17,963 nucleotides of DNA from Amoebophrya sp. AT5.2 (lineage: Eukaryota; Sar; Dinophyceae; Syndiniales; Amoebophryaceae). The position numbers were made by a program, and so were the translations under genes. Shown piece after piece: positions 8,978 through 17,494 of the stretch (its first letter is position 1; each line of letters opens with the position of its first letter). The DNA lies in assembly GCA_005223375.1 (NCBI GenBank), contig RXOD01004823.1:1-17963 (forward strand), given 5' to 3'. Below the pieces are notes generated by a model. The model was given only the letters and a program-made list of their open reading frames with translations, ran no database searches and was not told the DNA's origin.

Positions 8978-9622
8978 TTCCCCTCCAAAATCAGAAGTAC
9001 CCCGTGTAGGAAGATGATACGAGCGCTCGCCAAAAAGATGTTCCACGAAGTAAGCAAGCGCACCCCCATGAAGATAAGAAAAGACGTCGCCCTGCGGGGC
9101 AGACTCCACGTGATGACCGATGCCTCCATGTCTGATGACAAGGTGGCACTGGGAGGAATCATCTTCCTTCCGGATGGGAGCTCCCGGGGATTCTCTATCC
9201 ATCTAAAACAAAATCAGCTACCGCTCATCCTAAGAAGACACAACATTTTGGTTTACGAGTTGGTGGCGGTGTATATGGCGCAAATCATCTTTGCGCCTCT
9301 GCTCCGCCACGCAAACGCCATCATGCATTGTGATAACAGTGGTGCATGCTATGGCATAGTCAAGGGAAGGCTAGAAAATCCGATGGCGACCGCTATAGTC
9401 GCAGCACTCGGTGCTCACAACATGAAGGAGGAGGCCCACCATTTCTATGCGTATATTAACACGCATGAAAACGCAGCGGATGCCACCACAAGGGTAGAGA
9501 TGTTGGAGCAGCTAGCAAAAACGTACAACACCTCCTTCGACTGGTCCCATGATGAAATTTTTGCAGTCCTCACCCAAGTAGCAAACGAAGCCGCCGAAAC
9601 TTCCTCTGAACTATTGTTGTAG
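8978..9622 (+). CDS. RNase H domain of the element (DIRS type)
   Basis: The ORF degrades the RNA strand of RNA-DNA hybrids after reverse transcription. From ATG 9014 it encodes 202 residues carrying the full acidic set of an RNase H: Asp36 in TDAS, Glu82 in YELVA, Asp107 in CDNSGA and Asp156 in NAADATTR. The NxAD(A)TTR ending is typical of DIRS-type RNase H. The same frame is open back to 8978, directly after the TAG that ends the reverse transcriptase, so in the ancestral protein this was almost certainly the C-terminal part of a joined RT-RNase H. In this copy it is separated by one stop codon. It ends at TAG 9620-9622. Confidence 0.88.
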   Translation, partial: FPSKIRSTPCRKMIRALAKKMFHEVSKRTPMKIRKDVALRGRLHVMTDASMSDDKVALGGIIFLPDGSSRGFSIHLKQNQLPLILRRHNILVYELVAVYMAQIIFAPLLRHANAIMHCDNSGACYGIVKGRLENPMATAIVAALGAHNMKEEAHHFYAYINTHENAADATTRVEMLEQLAKTYNTSFDWSHDEIFAVLTQVANEAAETSSELLL

Positions 9623-9936
9623 TGTGAACTTCTTTTTCTGCTGAACTTGAAGAACTCCTTCGTTCTAGCCGAACTACATGAGCTTTATTTTTGCGATACC
9701 CACGAACTTATACTTTGCAAATGGAACATGAGCTAGTCTTTTGCAGCACTGATGATGAAAAGTCCTTCATTTGAGGAAATTTCCGTCACGTCTTCTTTCG
9801 TTGTACGTTCTCCGTATCGGGAAACAGAATCGAATTTGTGGGAGTGAGTTCTCGTCTCCTCTTCGTATCGATCATCGTCGAGCCTTGTCGTCGCGAAGTA
9901 TGGCACGTAGCAGTCGTTTTCACCGCCACAGTCACA
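9623..9936 (+). other. Spacer between RNase H and recombinase genes
   Basis: No convincing gene is present. An acceptor-like CTTTTGCAG ends at 9746. The recombinase frame is open upstream from a GTG at 9838, but that part looks non-coding and the first ATG in that frame is at 9937. Confidence 0.4.
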
Positions 9937-11163
9937 ATGACTTCTGCTGCACAAAGTCACATTCTCTCAAAAAACATAGCTGCGATCATGCCCTCCTTCC
10001 AAGGAGCGAGCCAGGCTATCATTCCACCCCACGTCTTTAAGGCGCACGGGTGGAAGCTAGCCCATGAGTTAAAACCTACCGAGTACGACAAGGCATGCGG
10101 TAAAAATAACAATCACTATAATGGAGCGTCCACGAAGAAATCGCTCGAGTTCTGGGAGCGTCTGCAGGAGGACCCCAAGCGCCCGCGCGCTGAGAACCTG
10201 GCACCGCGCAGCATCTCACTACGGTGGAAAATCCCGCCGGAAACGTCCCTCTTCATCTGGCCCGAAGAAGCCGGCCACAGCGCGATCCAGCAGCGGAATT
10301 CGCGCTGGAGGGTGTGGATGTACTACTGCAGCCACTTCCTGCCGCACATGTTTTGGGAACCTGCCCTCATCACGGACGTCCACCAGTACGAACAGCTTCG
10401 CAAACGTCATCCGAACGCCACCTGGGCACATTTACAAGTGTTCGGACACTTCCTTTTCGATAGGGAGATACAGAATCCCCAGGGATATGTTTCTCTCGTC
10501 GCCCAGCGCCTCCGTTCGCTGGCGGTGTTGGAGCAGAACAACAGCGGCGCCGCACAGCTCCAACAGATGACTTTCAACAACCTCAACTCCTACAGGGCGC
10601 AGCTCACCCCTGAGAAGGCAGTGCCGCCCAATCTGGACAAACTGCCGAGCCTCAACGATCGGGAGCAAAAAATCTTCGGCATGTGGAGCGGAACAGGTCT
10701 CAGGAAGGATTCACTCGCCTCCATACGAACTGATCTGGCCATGCTAGTGCTACCACAACGGAAGTTCGTTCGCTGCATCATCCCGTCGGTGAAGTCCATT
10801 CCCGAACCGGGGAAGAGCTTCGAAGTGTACATACCCGCCCCCATCTTTGCAGATGAGGTCTCTCCGGTTTCCACCCAGGAGCTCGACATACTCGCAAGAA
10901 AACTAGGTACCACGTCACACGGAGTCCGCAGATCACTCGCGCTGTTCCTCAGGAGGAGGGCGCTCGAGATGAATCTTCTCCCCAGCACCAAAACCGTCCG
11001 CGACGAACGTTGCGACGCCTTCGTCGAGAAGGTCAACTCCTTCTTCGCTTGGAGCAAGGGCTCGGTGATGTGGACCGAGGTCTACGCGAAAGATGCGAGC
11101 AATTTCGTAAACGCTGCCTACATGATCCACCCATTCGTAGATGATTATTTCGCCAGCACGTAA
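9937..11163 (+). CDS. Tyrosine recombinase (integrase) of the retroelement
   Basis: The enzyme inserts the circular DNA form by a cut-and-rejoin reaction through a phosphotyrosine link, so no DDE integrase is needed. ATG 9937 gives 408 residues. The first half is a helical DNA-binding-like region. The C-terminal half carries the catalytic signature: Arg256 in the GTGLRKDSLASIR box, His328-Gly-Val-Arg331 (HxxR), Trp in FFAWSKGS at the place usually held by His or Trp, and the nucleophile candidate Tyr383 in WTEVYAKD. The spacing from HxxR to Tyr (52 residues) is longer than the usual 35 or so, with a polar insert before the Trp. The ORF is intact and stops at TAA. Its position after RNase H, directly upstream of B1, matches Ngaro elements. 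Confidence 0.85.
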   Translation: MTSAAQSHILSKNIAAIMPSFQGASQAIIPPHVFKAHGWKLAHELKPTEYDKACGKNNNHYNGASTKKSLEFWERLQEDPKRPRAENLAPRSISLRWKIPPETSLFIWPEEAGHSAIQQRNSRWRVWMYYCSHFLPHMFWEPALITDVHQYEQLRKRHPNATWAHLQVFGHFLFDREIQNPQGYVSLVAQRLRSLAVLEQNNSGAAQLQQMTFNNLNSYRAQLTPEKAVPPNLDKLPSLNDREQKIFGMWSGTGLRKDSLASIRTDLAMLVLPQRKFVRCIIPSVKSIPEPGKSFEVYIPAPIFADEVSPVSTQELDILARKLGTTSHGVRRSLALFLRRRALEMNLLPSTKTVRDERCDAFVEKVNSFFAWSKGSVMWTEVYAKDASNFVNAAYMIHPFVDDYFAST

Positions 11164-11596
11164 ACGAGCTCACCAATGAAAATGCACGATAACGATCCAT
11201 TCCACTACACTACTGATGATCCTCAGATTCCGTAACGAAAACAAAAATCCGTAAATCCCGTCATCCCTGCCGAGCAAGCCGACCACGGGCTTGAGTTACC
11301 GAATCTGTGGCAACAACTGTATACTCTACTTCCGAAAACGAATGTACATTGATAGTTGGATCACACTCAAAAACCAAAAACAAATTTTCTATGCTGTGCA
11401 GTGTGGCAAGGTATACTGTGTTGCGGCTGCGGCCGCTCATGTTCGGATCCCTCCACTCGATTCTACTCCGGTTCCTCTGCCTCTCACTCCACGATCCTCA
11501 ACCAACTGGCACTATCACCAATCGTACTGACACACTTGCACCTCCTGCGCTCGGTTGGCTCCACTCGGTCATACTGCGCGCGCCACCACATCGGTT
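11164..11596 (+). other. Element 3' region before the terminal repeats
   Basis: This untranslated stretch holds the right copy of the 18-base inverted repeat (11257-11274). Short overlapping ORFs from 11291 on look non-coding. It probably carries the 3' UTR of the recombinase. Confidence 0.45.
11257..11274 (-). repeat. Subterminal inverted repeat, right copy
   Basis: It is the perfect 18-base reverse complement of 1040-1057. It lies 93 bases after the recombinase stop and 322 bases before B1. Confidence 0.75.
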
Positions 11597-11810
11597 GGCA
11601 AATTTGTGATACTGCCAGCTACCACTCGGTCCGCGTATGGCTGTAGATTCTCACGGTGATGGCTCTCACGTCCACGGCACACACGGAGTCGTTGTCTTGG
11701 GTCTCGTTTTGCCAATTGATCGTAGGATCGTCACTACTCACCTAACGACACAACTGTACCATTCGCACGAGACGAGAGGATATGAACCCTCTTTCCACAC
11801 TTTGATATTC
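11597..11810 (+). repeat. Split direct repeat B1
   Basis: These 214 bases recur at 12027-12240 with one difference (C at 11754, T at 12184). B1 abuts A2 with no gap, recreating the end-to-start junction of a circular form. Confidence 0.93.
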
Positions 11811-11933
11811 CTTACTGCATGAATATCACAAGTTGATGGGGGGTTCGTCACACGTGCGAATGTATTCGTTTATGATCTTCACACAAACACCTGGGCTCGG
11901 ATCTTGTGCTGTTGTTGTGCCGGAATCTGTTTT
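11811..11933 (+). repeat. Split direct repeat A2
   Basis: This is the internal copy of the left terminus, 122 of 123 bases identical to A1. It starts exactly where B1 ends. Confidence 0.93.
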
Positions 11934-12026
11934 TCTTCTCCCCACCCACCCACACCTGTCTTACACTATACACGTTTGCGGTCCTTTACGTTAGCCCTAC
12001 GCTGACTCACTGAGAGTAGCTGCCAC
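11934..12026 (+). other. 93-bp spacer between A2 and B2
   Basis: This unique sequence begins C/T-rich and has no match in the leader after A1 or in the region before B1. It holds no gene. Confidence 0.7.
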
Positions 12027-12240
12027 GGCAAATTTGTGATACTGCCAGCTACCACTCGGTCCGCGTATGGCTGTAGATTCTCACGGTGATGGCTCTCACG
12101 TCCACGGCACACACGGAGTCGTTGTCTTGGGTCTCGTTTTGCCAATTGATCGTAGGATCGTCACTACTCACCTAACGACACAATTGTACCATTCGCACGA
12201 GACGAGAGGATATGAACCCTCTTTCCACACTTTGATATTC
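12027..12240 (+). repeat. Split direct repeat B2 (right terminus)
   Basis: It is 213 of 214 bases identical to B1 and ends in GATATTC; host sequence follows. A short ATG-initiated frame lies inside both B copies, but it is simply part of the repeat. Confidence 0.93.
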
Positions 12241-13253
12241 ATATTCGTATATTGAAAAAAAAACAATGGAATAACTTAATAGTGACGTGCGGGGTGGAAC
12301 TCAAAAATTGAAGAGATAGAGAACGAGAAGGGTAGATAAATCATATATAATAAATGAAGTCTTTCCATTTCCTTTTTCTGCAGCGAGGAATAGATCACGT
12401 GACTGCGGGAGCGTTTCCATTTCGACGACTGAAACGTGTGGAGGCAAAAGCAAAACTGCAGGGAGGTGTTGTAAAAAATATATAAATTGGCATGCAAAGA
12501 AAAAACTCAAAGAAAAAAAACGAACCTGCAATCAAGAAAATTTAAGATCAAAACTTGTCCATCAGCCCTTCTCGCCCTGGGTGCAGACCGCGCGGCGACA
12601 CCTGTTGATGCCGCCACGTCCGGTGCCGCGCCGTCCGCTAGCAGGATTACCTACGCCCACCGTAAGTCCCTACCCTAATGCTTTGCGGGCGTCTTCAGCT
12701 TTTTACGAGTCTCCTGAAGACTTGCGGTTGCGGTTTCATCCGTTTTTTCGCAGTTTTTATTTGCTTGTGCGGGTGAAAGTCGTACACGCGTCTGCTCAGG
12801 GCGGGTTCTTGTTTTGTTCGAGAGATCTCGTTCTCGGTAGTTCTATGTATTGTTCCCATGATTGCTAACGAGCACGCCGGCGCTGAGGCACACGGGAACG
12901 AAAAAGGCTGGGCCAGGACCAGCGACGCCGCAATAAGATTCGTATTTACTTTTACGGCAACGGCTTCCCCGTACTTATTGAATTTTAGCTTTGTTCTTCT
13001 ACGTATGGCACTTCCTATATTAATATTTTGCTTTTTGAAAATGAAAACTACAGTGTGCACCACCTTTTGATTGATTGATTTGCCCAGCTTGGGGTAAACG
13101 TTCGCAGCACTACGAGCAAGCCCGATTCTCGCGCTGAATGTCTTCACGACGATTGTTCTCAGGCTTCACACTTCACACAGAAGTTCGTGTTGGGCGGGGA
13201 CTCACACCACACTCGCCAAAGGTCCTCACGCCCCTCCCCACTCCACGCGCAAT
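12241..13253. other. Right host flank, no firm gene
   Basis: The stretch is AT-rich to about 12560. A GC-richer patch (12560-12720) follows, with an acceptor-like GTGCAG (ending 12586) and a consensus donor GTAAGT (12662-12667) that could bracket a 75-base exon. The frame from 12581 is open for about 95 codons and Pro/Arg-rich at its start. A (GATT)3 run lies near 13069. Nothing here is strong enough to call as a gene. Confidence 0.4.
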
Positions 13254-15170
13254 TCATTTCTCCTTTTTCATCACCTTCTTCTTGGGCTTAGAAGGCTCCG
13301 TAGGGCCGCCAGCTGGCGGTGGCGGTGCGGAATCAATTGCTGGAAGAACAACGCTTTTCATCACGGGGAGATGGTCCGAGCGCAGGCCCACGGGGTCCGC
13401 GACTGCGCCGGGGACGATGACGGGATCGGAATCCTGCTCTGCCGTGTCCGCGATGTAGTCTCCGACGTAGGGCAACGATGGGCCGTCCGCGTAACAGCAC
13501 GTTTTCAGCGGACTGCTGCCGATGCGCAAGCTCAAATCCTTACCGCTCGGGGTTCGGACAGGGAAGCTCTTGCCGAGCAGGTTCCCCGGTTCATCGTTGC
13601 TATCCATCGCAACAATGACTCGGTCGTAATCTTTCCACTCGTTGGCATCCGCCAGTTTCCGGAAACGCGACAACGCTGCCGCGACGCACTTCTCCCCCGC
13701 AACTTTATCATGATGCACGCACCACAGACTTCCGAATAACAGCCGCTGATCTGGAAAATAGCCCGCCACCGCGCAGCGCACACCCTCTGGGTCCGAGTCC
13801 CAATCTTTTCCGCGGAGAAAGACGAGGGGCCCGTCGTTCCGGTTCCCTAGTGTCGTCGCGGCTGGCGCTTTGGCATTGGGCAGCAGCGCCTGGTTGTACC
13901 AGACTGCACACGTAATGTGGTCCGTCAGCAGCTTCCAGTCCGCGCCCAGTCCCTTGAGGAAGGGCGCCTTCCCCGTCGCCATGTACTCCTGTTCCCCGAG
14001 CAACGCTATCGGAGGCTTGCCTTTCTCCTTGTATTTTGAGATCAATGATCCCGCATTGGCGATGCACTGCTCATGGCTGGCACCACCAGACTCACACTTC
14101 TTCTTCATGAACGGCGCAGTATTGGTCGGTATTTGCAAGTCGATCAGGATGTTGTAGCTCGCCACCCCGACCTTAACATTGCCCGAAGAAGATGACTCAC
14201 CTGCTCCCGCTCCGTCTGTCCCTATTGCTCCGGGCGTTGGTGGCGCGACGGAAGAAGACGCCGCTTGAACTTGATTCGCAGTTCCACCTCCACTTTGGTC
14301 GGCGTCGGCTCCTTGCTGGGCTTTGTCGTGGCCATAACAGGTGGAACCACCTCCGCCCGTGTCATTCGCATTGGGACCGTCTGCAGCTGGCTCGGGTGGA
14401 GGCGGCGGTGGAGGCGGCGCGGACACGCCTGTGGCGTTGGCGGAAGCGGAACTGCCTGCGGCGTTGGCAGGGTCTGGGGGGCCATCCGCCTCCTCTGGCT
14501 CTGGTGGCGGGGGTTTCGGGCTGCAGTCCAGTGTTTCTTTTTCGATGCGGTATTGCTTTTGCCACTCTAGGATGCTGCTGGCTTTAACCTCTCCCGCTCC
14601 TCCCCAAGGGTAGTCTGGGGCCTGTCCGAGGCCCCCCGTTCCCCCGGTAAACTTCTTGAACTCCTCCAGCGACGAAACCGCTAGGTCGTACTTTCTTTTG
14701 GCATACTCTTGCGCTTCCAGAATCACTGCTTTCAATTTTTCGCGCATGCCCTCTCCGCCCGTCAGGAAGACGACTCCCCGAATGTTGGCCCGGTCAATTA
14801 CTTTTTCGCACTTGAAGAGACTAATGCCGGGCTCGCCAAATCCTGTTGACATTAGTGCCGGGAGCTGCCTGTTGAATCGGTCGTTGTTCATCCAGTCGCC
14901 GAGCCCCGTTGCGTCGATTGAGTCGCTCACGAGAAGCACCGGAGGGCTCCCGCCGTTGTCTCTACTTTGCGTAAACGCGTACGAGATGGCACTGCCAAAT
15001 GTCCAGTTCCGCCCCCGCCTCTCTGGGGGGCAATTTGGGTTGGAGAAGGTAAGCCCATATGTAAAAGAGATCGAGGGCCTTAGCCCAGCCTCTACCGGCT
15101 TCTGCAATTCCGCGTGGTTGACGACCTCCCCGGCGACGACGCCGATGCCCTTGCGCGCCAGATATTTCAT
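13254..15170 (-). CDS. Protein with C-terminal endonuclease/exonuclease/phosphatase (DNase I-like) domain
   Basis: The 638-residue intronless ORF starts at ATG 15170 and stops at TGA. Residues about 335-615 form an EEP-fold hydrolase: Asn340 in SYNIL, Glu395 in LGEQE, Asp523 and Asn525 in MDSND, and Asp599-His600 in RSDHLPV, with a His pair in WCVHHDK. These are the metal-binding and catalytic residues of the DNase I / AP-endonuclease / inositol-polyphosphate phosphatase superfamily, which cleaves phosphodiester or phosphoester bonds. The substrate cannot be told from motifs. Residues 1-220 are a separate domain with beta-strand-like PPVLLVSDS and GVVFLTGG segments that I do not recognise; it could be Rossmann-like or VWA-like. 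A Pro/Gly/Ala-rich linker (about 223-330) joins the two. The last residues are Lys-rich. No signal peptide or membrane span is evident. The gene lies downstream of, and in the same orientation as, the PAN-like gene. Confidence 0.82.
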   Translation of the reverse strand: MKYLARKGIGVVAGEVVNHAELQKPVEAGLRPSISFTYGLTFSNPNCPPERRGRNWTFGSAISYAFTQSRDNGGSPPVLLVSDSIDATGLGDWMNNDRFNRQLPALMSTGFGEPGISLFKCEKVIDRANIRGVVFLTGGEGMREKLKAVILEAQEYAKRKYDLAVSSLEEFKKFTGGTGGLGQAPDYPWGGAGEVKASSILEWQKQYRIEKETLDCSPKPPPPEPEEADGPPDPANAAGSSASANATGVSAPPPPPPPPEPAADGPNANDTGGGGSTCYGHDKAQQGADADQSGGGTANQVQAASSSVAPPTPGAIGTDGAGAGESSSSGNVKVGVASYNILIDLQIPTNTAPFMKKKCESGGASHEQCIANAGSLISKYKEKGKPPIALLGEQEYMATGKAPFLKGLGADWKLLTDHITCAVWYNQALLPNAKAPAATTLGNRNDGPLVFLRGKDWDSDPEGVRCAVAGYFPDQRLLFGSLWCVHHDKVAGEKCVAAALSRFRKLADANEWKDYDRVIVAMDSNDEPGNLLGKSFPVRTPSGKDLSLRIGSSPLKTCCYADGPSLPYVGDYIADTAEQDSDPVIVPGAVADPVGLRSDHLPVMKSVVLPAIDSAPPPPAGGPTEPSKPKKKVMKKEK

Positions 15171-15519
15171 CCCTGTTTATGACCATGGAAATGGATGGCG
15201 ACATATTTTTTTAATACAAGCGGAGCCGGGCGCCATAAGGCGCCCGGCCGCTTGATAAAGTTGCGGGCGTAGTTCTTTCGGGTTTCGCCGTCTCTCGCGC
15301 TCGTTCTCGCACGTCGCTAGGTGGCCCGACAGCAAAAGATCTTCTGCGCCCGAAACGGGAACAGCCACGGCATCAGTATCGCGATGATAAGTACTAGGAA
15401 GAGTTTGCCCCTACCTACAAGAAGCCAGTTGAGCAAGTGACTCGGTCAAAAAATAATTTATTAGTCTTCATATACATCATAGAGGCTTCTTTTTCATTTT
15501 TTGCAGCAAGGAAACGGCT
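15171..15519 (-). other. Spacer between two minus-strand genes
   Basis: This 349-base gap contains an AATAAA on the minus strand (15462-15457), 58 bases past the stop of the upstream gene and a plausible polyadenylation signal. It also holds a GC-rich hairpin at 15218-15253. No coding region is seen. Confidence 0.5.
15218..15253. repeat. Short GC-rich hairpin with ATAA loop
   Basis: GCCGGGCGCC (15225-15234) pairs perfectly with GGCGCCCGGC (15239-15248) around an ATAA loop, and AAGCG/CGCTT extend the stem after a two-base bulge. It sits upstream of the EEP-protein start on the minus strand. It may act in an RNA leader or 3' end; its role is unknown. Confidence 0.6.
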
Positions 15520-17106
15520 TTATCCAACCATCGTGATAATCGGATAAGTACCTGCCAGCTGGCCGTTTGTGTACAAGACCGCGCTGATCAAATTTCTTAG
15601 AATCGAACCGGTGAGAACCCAGGCTGGCGACGTGCCACCAGATCCAGCTGCTTCGTGCTGCTTCGCCAGTTCGCAGCTGCTCACACGCATCAGTTCCAAC
15701 GCAAATGACGTCACCGTCGCGTCCTCCGCCAGCTCGTGCTGCGTTTTCGAGCCTGGCTGCAGCGGGCGTATCGTTGCCAGCGCGCTGGATGTGCCAGGTC
15801 TTTCCTCGGCCCACTCCTTCGCCAGCTGCTCCGCTTTGGTTTTGTCCGCCGTCACGCAGGAGGCGGGCTGGAAACCGATGCCGAAAGATAAGTCGTTTTT
15901 CAAATCGCCCGCGCCGCCGCCCAGCAGCCCATCCGGAGCCGGGTGTAGTTGCACGTTCGCCGGAGGAAGCAACTGGTGTTCCCTCCCCAGGGCTAGCAGT
16001 TTTGCGGCTGTCGGGTTGCCCGTAATCACTGCTTTGACGTCTGGCGAGTGGAGGCCGGAGACGGAGGGAACACCGTGCAGCGCGTTGAGGTCACAAGCGG
16101 CGCCGGGGGCGGCCGCTGCCAGGTGGCCTCGCCCATCGCCTTCGCCTGGCCTCAGCGGCATCCCGGGCACTGCTTTGTGTTTCTCCAAATAAGACTTGGT
16201 GAGCACTAAGACATCGCGTGGCACAATCTCGCACGCTCCCGACTGGTATGCAGCTCCTCCCACCTCCTTCGCAGGCCGCGTGAAAGGCTCCGTTTGGAAG
16301 TGACACACTTTACCGTTCTGGCTGAATGTGTACCGGTCGCATTCGGTCAGCGCCTCTTCGCACGCTCTGCGGCAGTCTTCTGAGGACCCTGCTGCGGCCC
16401 CTACTTCAACAGCGCGGGGACCCGGCGTAACCCCCGCCCCCATCAGAAGCTTTTTTCCCGCTTCCGCCGGGGCGTCGCAGCTTTTTCGCTGGCTCAGCGC
16501 CTTGTCGTAGTCGGGCCACAGGTGCAGCTTCTCGCCTCTGTACTGAAGTAAAAGCGAGGGGAAGCCGCTTCTGTCATATTTCTCGTACTCACCAAAATCG
16601 GGCCTGTAATGAACCTTTTGCCCATGATTGTCGCGGAAATTTAGCGCGTAGGACATCACTCTCACCTCGGTGGGCTGTCTCTGTCTCGACATCGACGCGA
16701 GGTACGCATCGGCCGCACTGCCCGGCTCGGCCAGTCCTGCTACCTCCCATGCGGTCGGGGGCTCCTCCAGGACGTACCACCACCGCGCCACGATGGCACT
16801 GGAGTCTGCACCGGGTTGGCATTCCATCACGGTGATGCGGTAAAGCATTTCAGCGCTCCCTCCGCTGATGCGGGGATCCTCTGGGTCCTCCGGGTGTCGT
16901 GGACCGCGGCCCCACTCGATCCTTAGCTGGCAGCCAAGGAAAGACACGCGGGCCGAAACGTAGTTGCCCATCCCATCCGGCAACCGGTTCGGGCTCAGAA
17001 GCAGCCGCCGGCCGTCCTCGCTGATGCTAGGCCGTAGCAACCCGAACCCGACAGCGGCGCCAGCATTTAGCTGCGCCGCCGTTCGTCCGGCCGCTCTACT
17101 GGTCAT
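15520..17106 (-). CDS. Hypothetical protein with PAN/Apple-like Cys cluster
   Basis: ATG 17106 is the first true ATG of a frame that stays open to TAA at 15520, giving 528 residues; upstream codons to 17208 have only a TTG. Residues about 240-295 show a pattern like PAN/Apple modules: SSEDCRRACEEALTEC, then an aromatic YTF, a KVCHFQ segment and a closing GACE. PAN/Apple folds mediate protein or carbohydrate binding, usually outside the cell, yet I see no clear N-terminal signal peptide. The N-terminal 200 residues and the C-terminal half (Gly/Ala/Pro-rich, with a mildly hydrophobic end) match nothing I know. The gene has the same orientation as the EEP-domain gene, 349 bases upstream of it. 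The ORF is likely real from its length and composition; the PAN assignment is tentative. Confidence 0.6.
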   Translation of the reverse strand: MTSRAAGRTAAQLNAGAAVGFGLLRPSISEDGRRLLLSPNRLPDGMGNYVSARVSFLGCQLRIEWGRGPRHPEDPEDPRISGGSAEMLYRITVMECQPGADSSAIVARWWYVLEEPPTAWEVAGLAEPGSAADAYLASMSRQRQPTEVRVMSYALNFRDNHGQKVHYRPDFGEYEKYDRSGFPSLLLQYRGEKLHLWPDYDKALSQRKSCDAPAEAGKKLLMGAGVTPGPRAVEVGAAAGSSEDCRRACEEALTECDRYTFSQNGKVCHFQTEPFTRPAKEVGGAAYQSGACEIVPRDVLVLTKSYLEKHKAVPGMPLRPGEGDGRGHLAAAAPGAACDLNALHGVPSVSGLHSPDVKAVITGNPTAAKLLALGREHQLLPPANVQLHPAPDGLLGGGAGDLKNDLSFGIGFQPASCVTADKTKAEQLAKEWAEERPGTSSALATIRPLQPGSKTQHELAEDATVTSFALELMRVSSCELAKQHEAAGSGGTSPAWVLTGSILRNLISAVLYTNGQLAGTYPIITMVG

Positions 17107-17494
17107 ATTGGTGTTGCGATCTGTGGTTTCGTGTGTTGAGTAATTTTGGTGACAAAAATGGTGACCAAAGAAGCGAACTCCCTGCGGCAGGCAGTGCCGG
17201 TGCCGCAAAAATAATCTCTACTCCTACAGATCAGATGACATTCCATGACTATGCTGTGATGTGACGATCAACCTATTATACTGGTGGCGCGACATCGACA
17301 TGCACTCCGTACCAGCTGTCACACAAGTACAACGCAATGGCAATAGAATATGAGATGTTTCCAGGAATAAGCCCAAGCATCGAGGAGCACTGCGGGGGCT
17401 CGTCGCGAGAAGGAATACATAAAAAACGTAGAAGAAGTGGCGGACAACGCGAGAAGAATCACGCAAGTTTGTGACCGAGCTGGCCCTCCCGGAG
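17107..17494. other. Upstream region of the PAN-like gene, no gene seen
   Basis: Only short overlapping ORFs occur. It should contain the 5' UTR and promoter of the minus-strand gene, but I recognise no promoter element. Confidence 0.4.

Larger units (their letters stand above)
841..12240 (+). mobile_element. DIRS-order (Ngaro-like) tyrosine-recombinase retrotransposon
   Basis: The element is about 11.4 kb and bounded by split direct repeats in the order A1, coding region, B1-A2, B2. Gene order is two small ORFs, Gag-like protein, reverse transcriptase, RNase H, tyrosine recombinase, all on the plus strand. Reverse transcriptase followed by RNase H and then a downstream recombinase, together with split direct repeats, is the Ngaro arrangement; DIRS1 itself has inverted termini. 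I saw no integrase of the DDE type, no aspartic protease and no adenine methyltransferase domain. The two repeat pairs together differ at 2 of 337 bases, which points to recent insertion. The reverse transcriptase reading frame has a frame change and a downstream in-frame TAG, so this copy may be inactive unless recoding occurs. Assignment to the DIRS order is firm; Ngaro is the best group match. Confidence 0.88.

Noticed and set aside
841..12240. LTR retrotransposon (gypsy/copia) interpretation
   Set aside because: There are no simple LTRs, protease or DDE integrase. Termini are split direct repeats and a tyrosine recombinase is present.
12067..12255. 62-codon ATG frame inside B2, also present in B1
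   Set aside because: It occurs only because B is duplicated, and its end depends on the flanking bases. No sign of coding selection.
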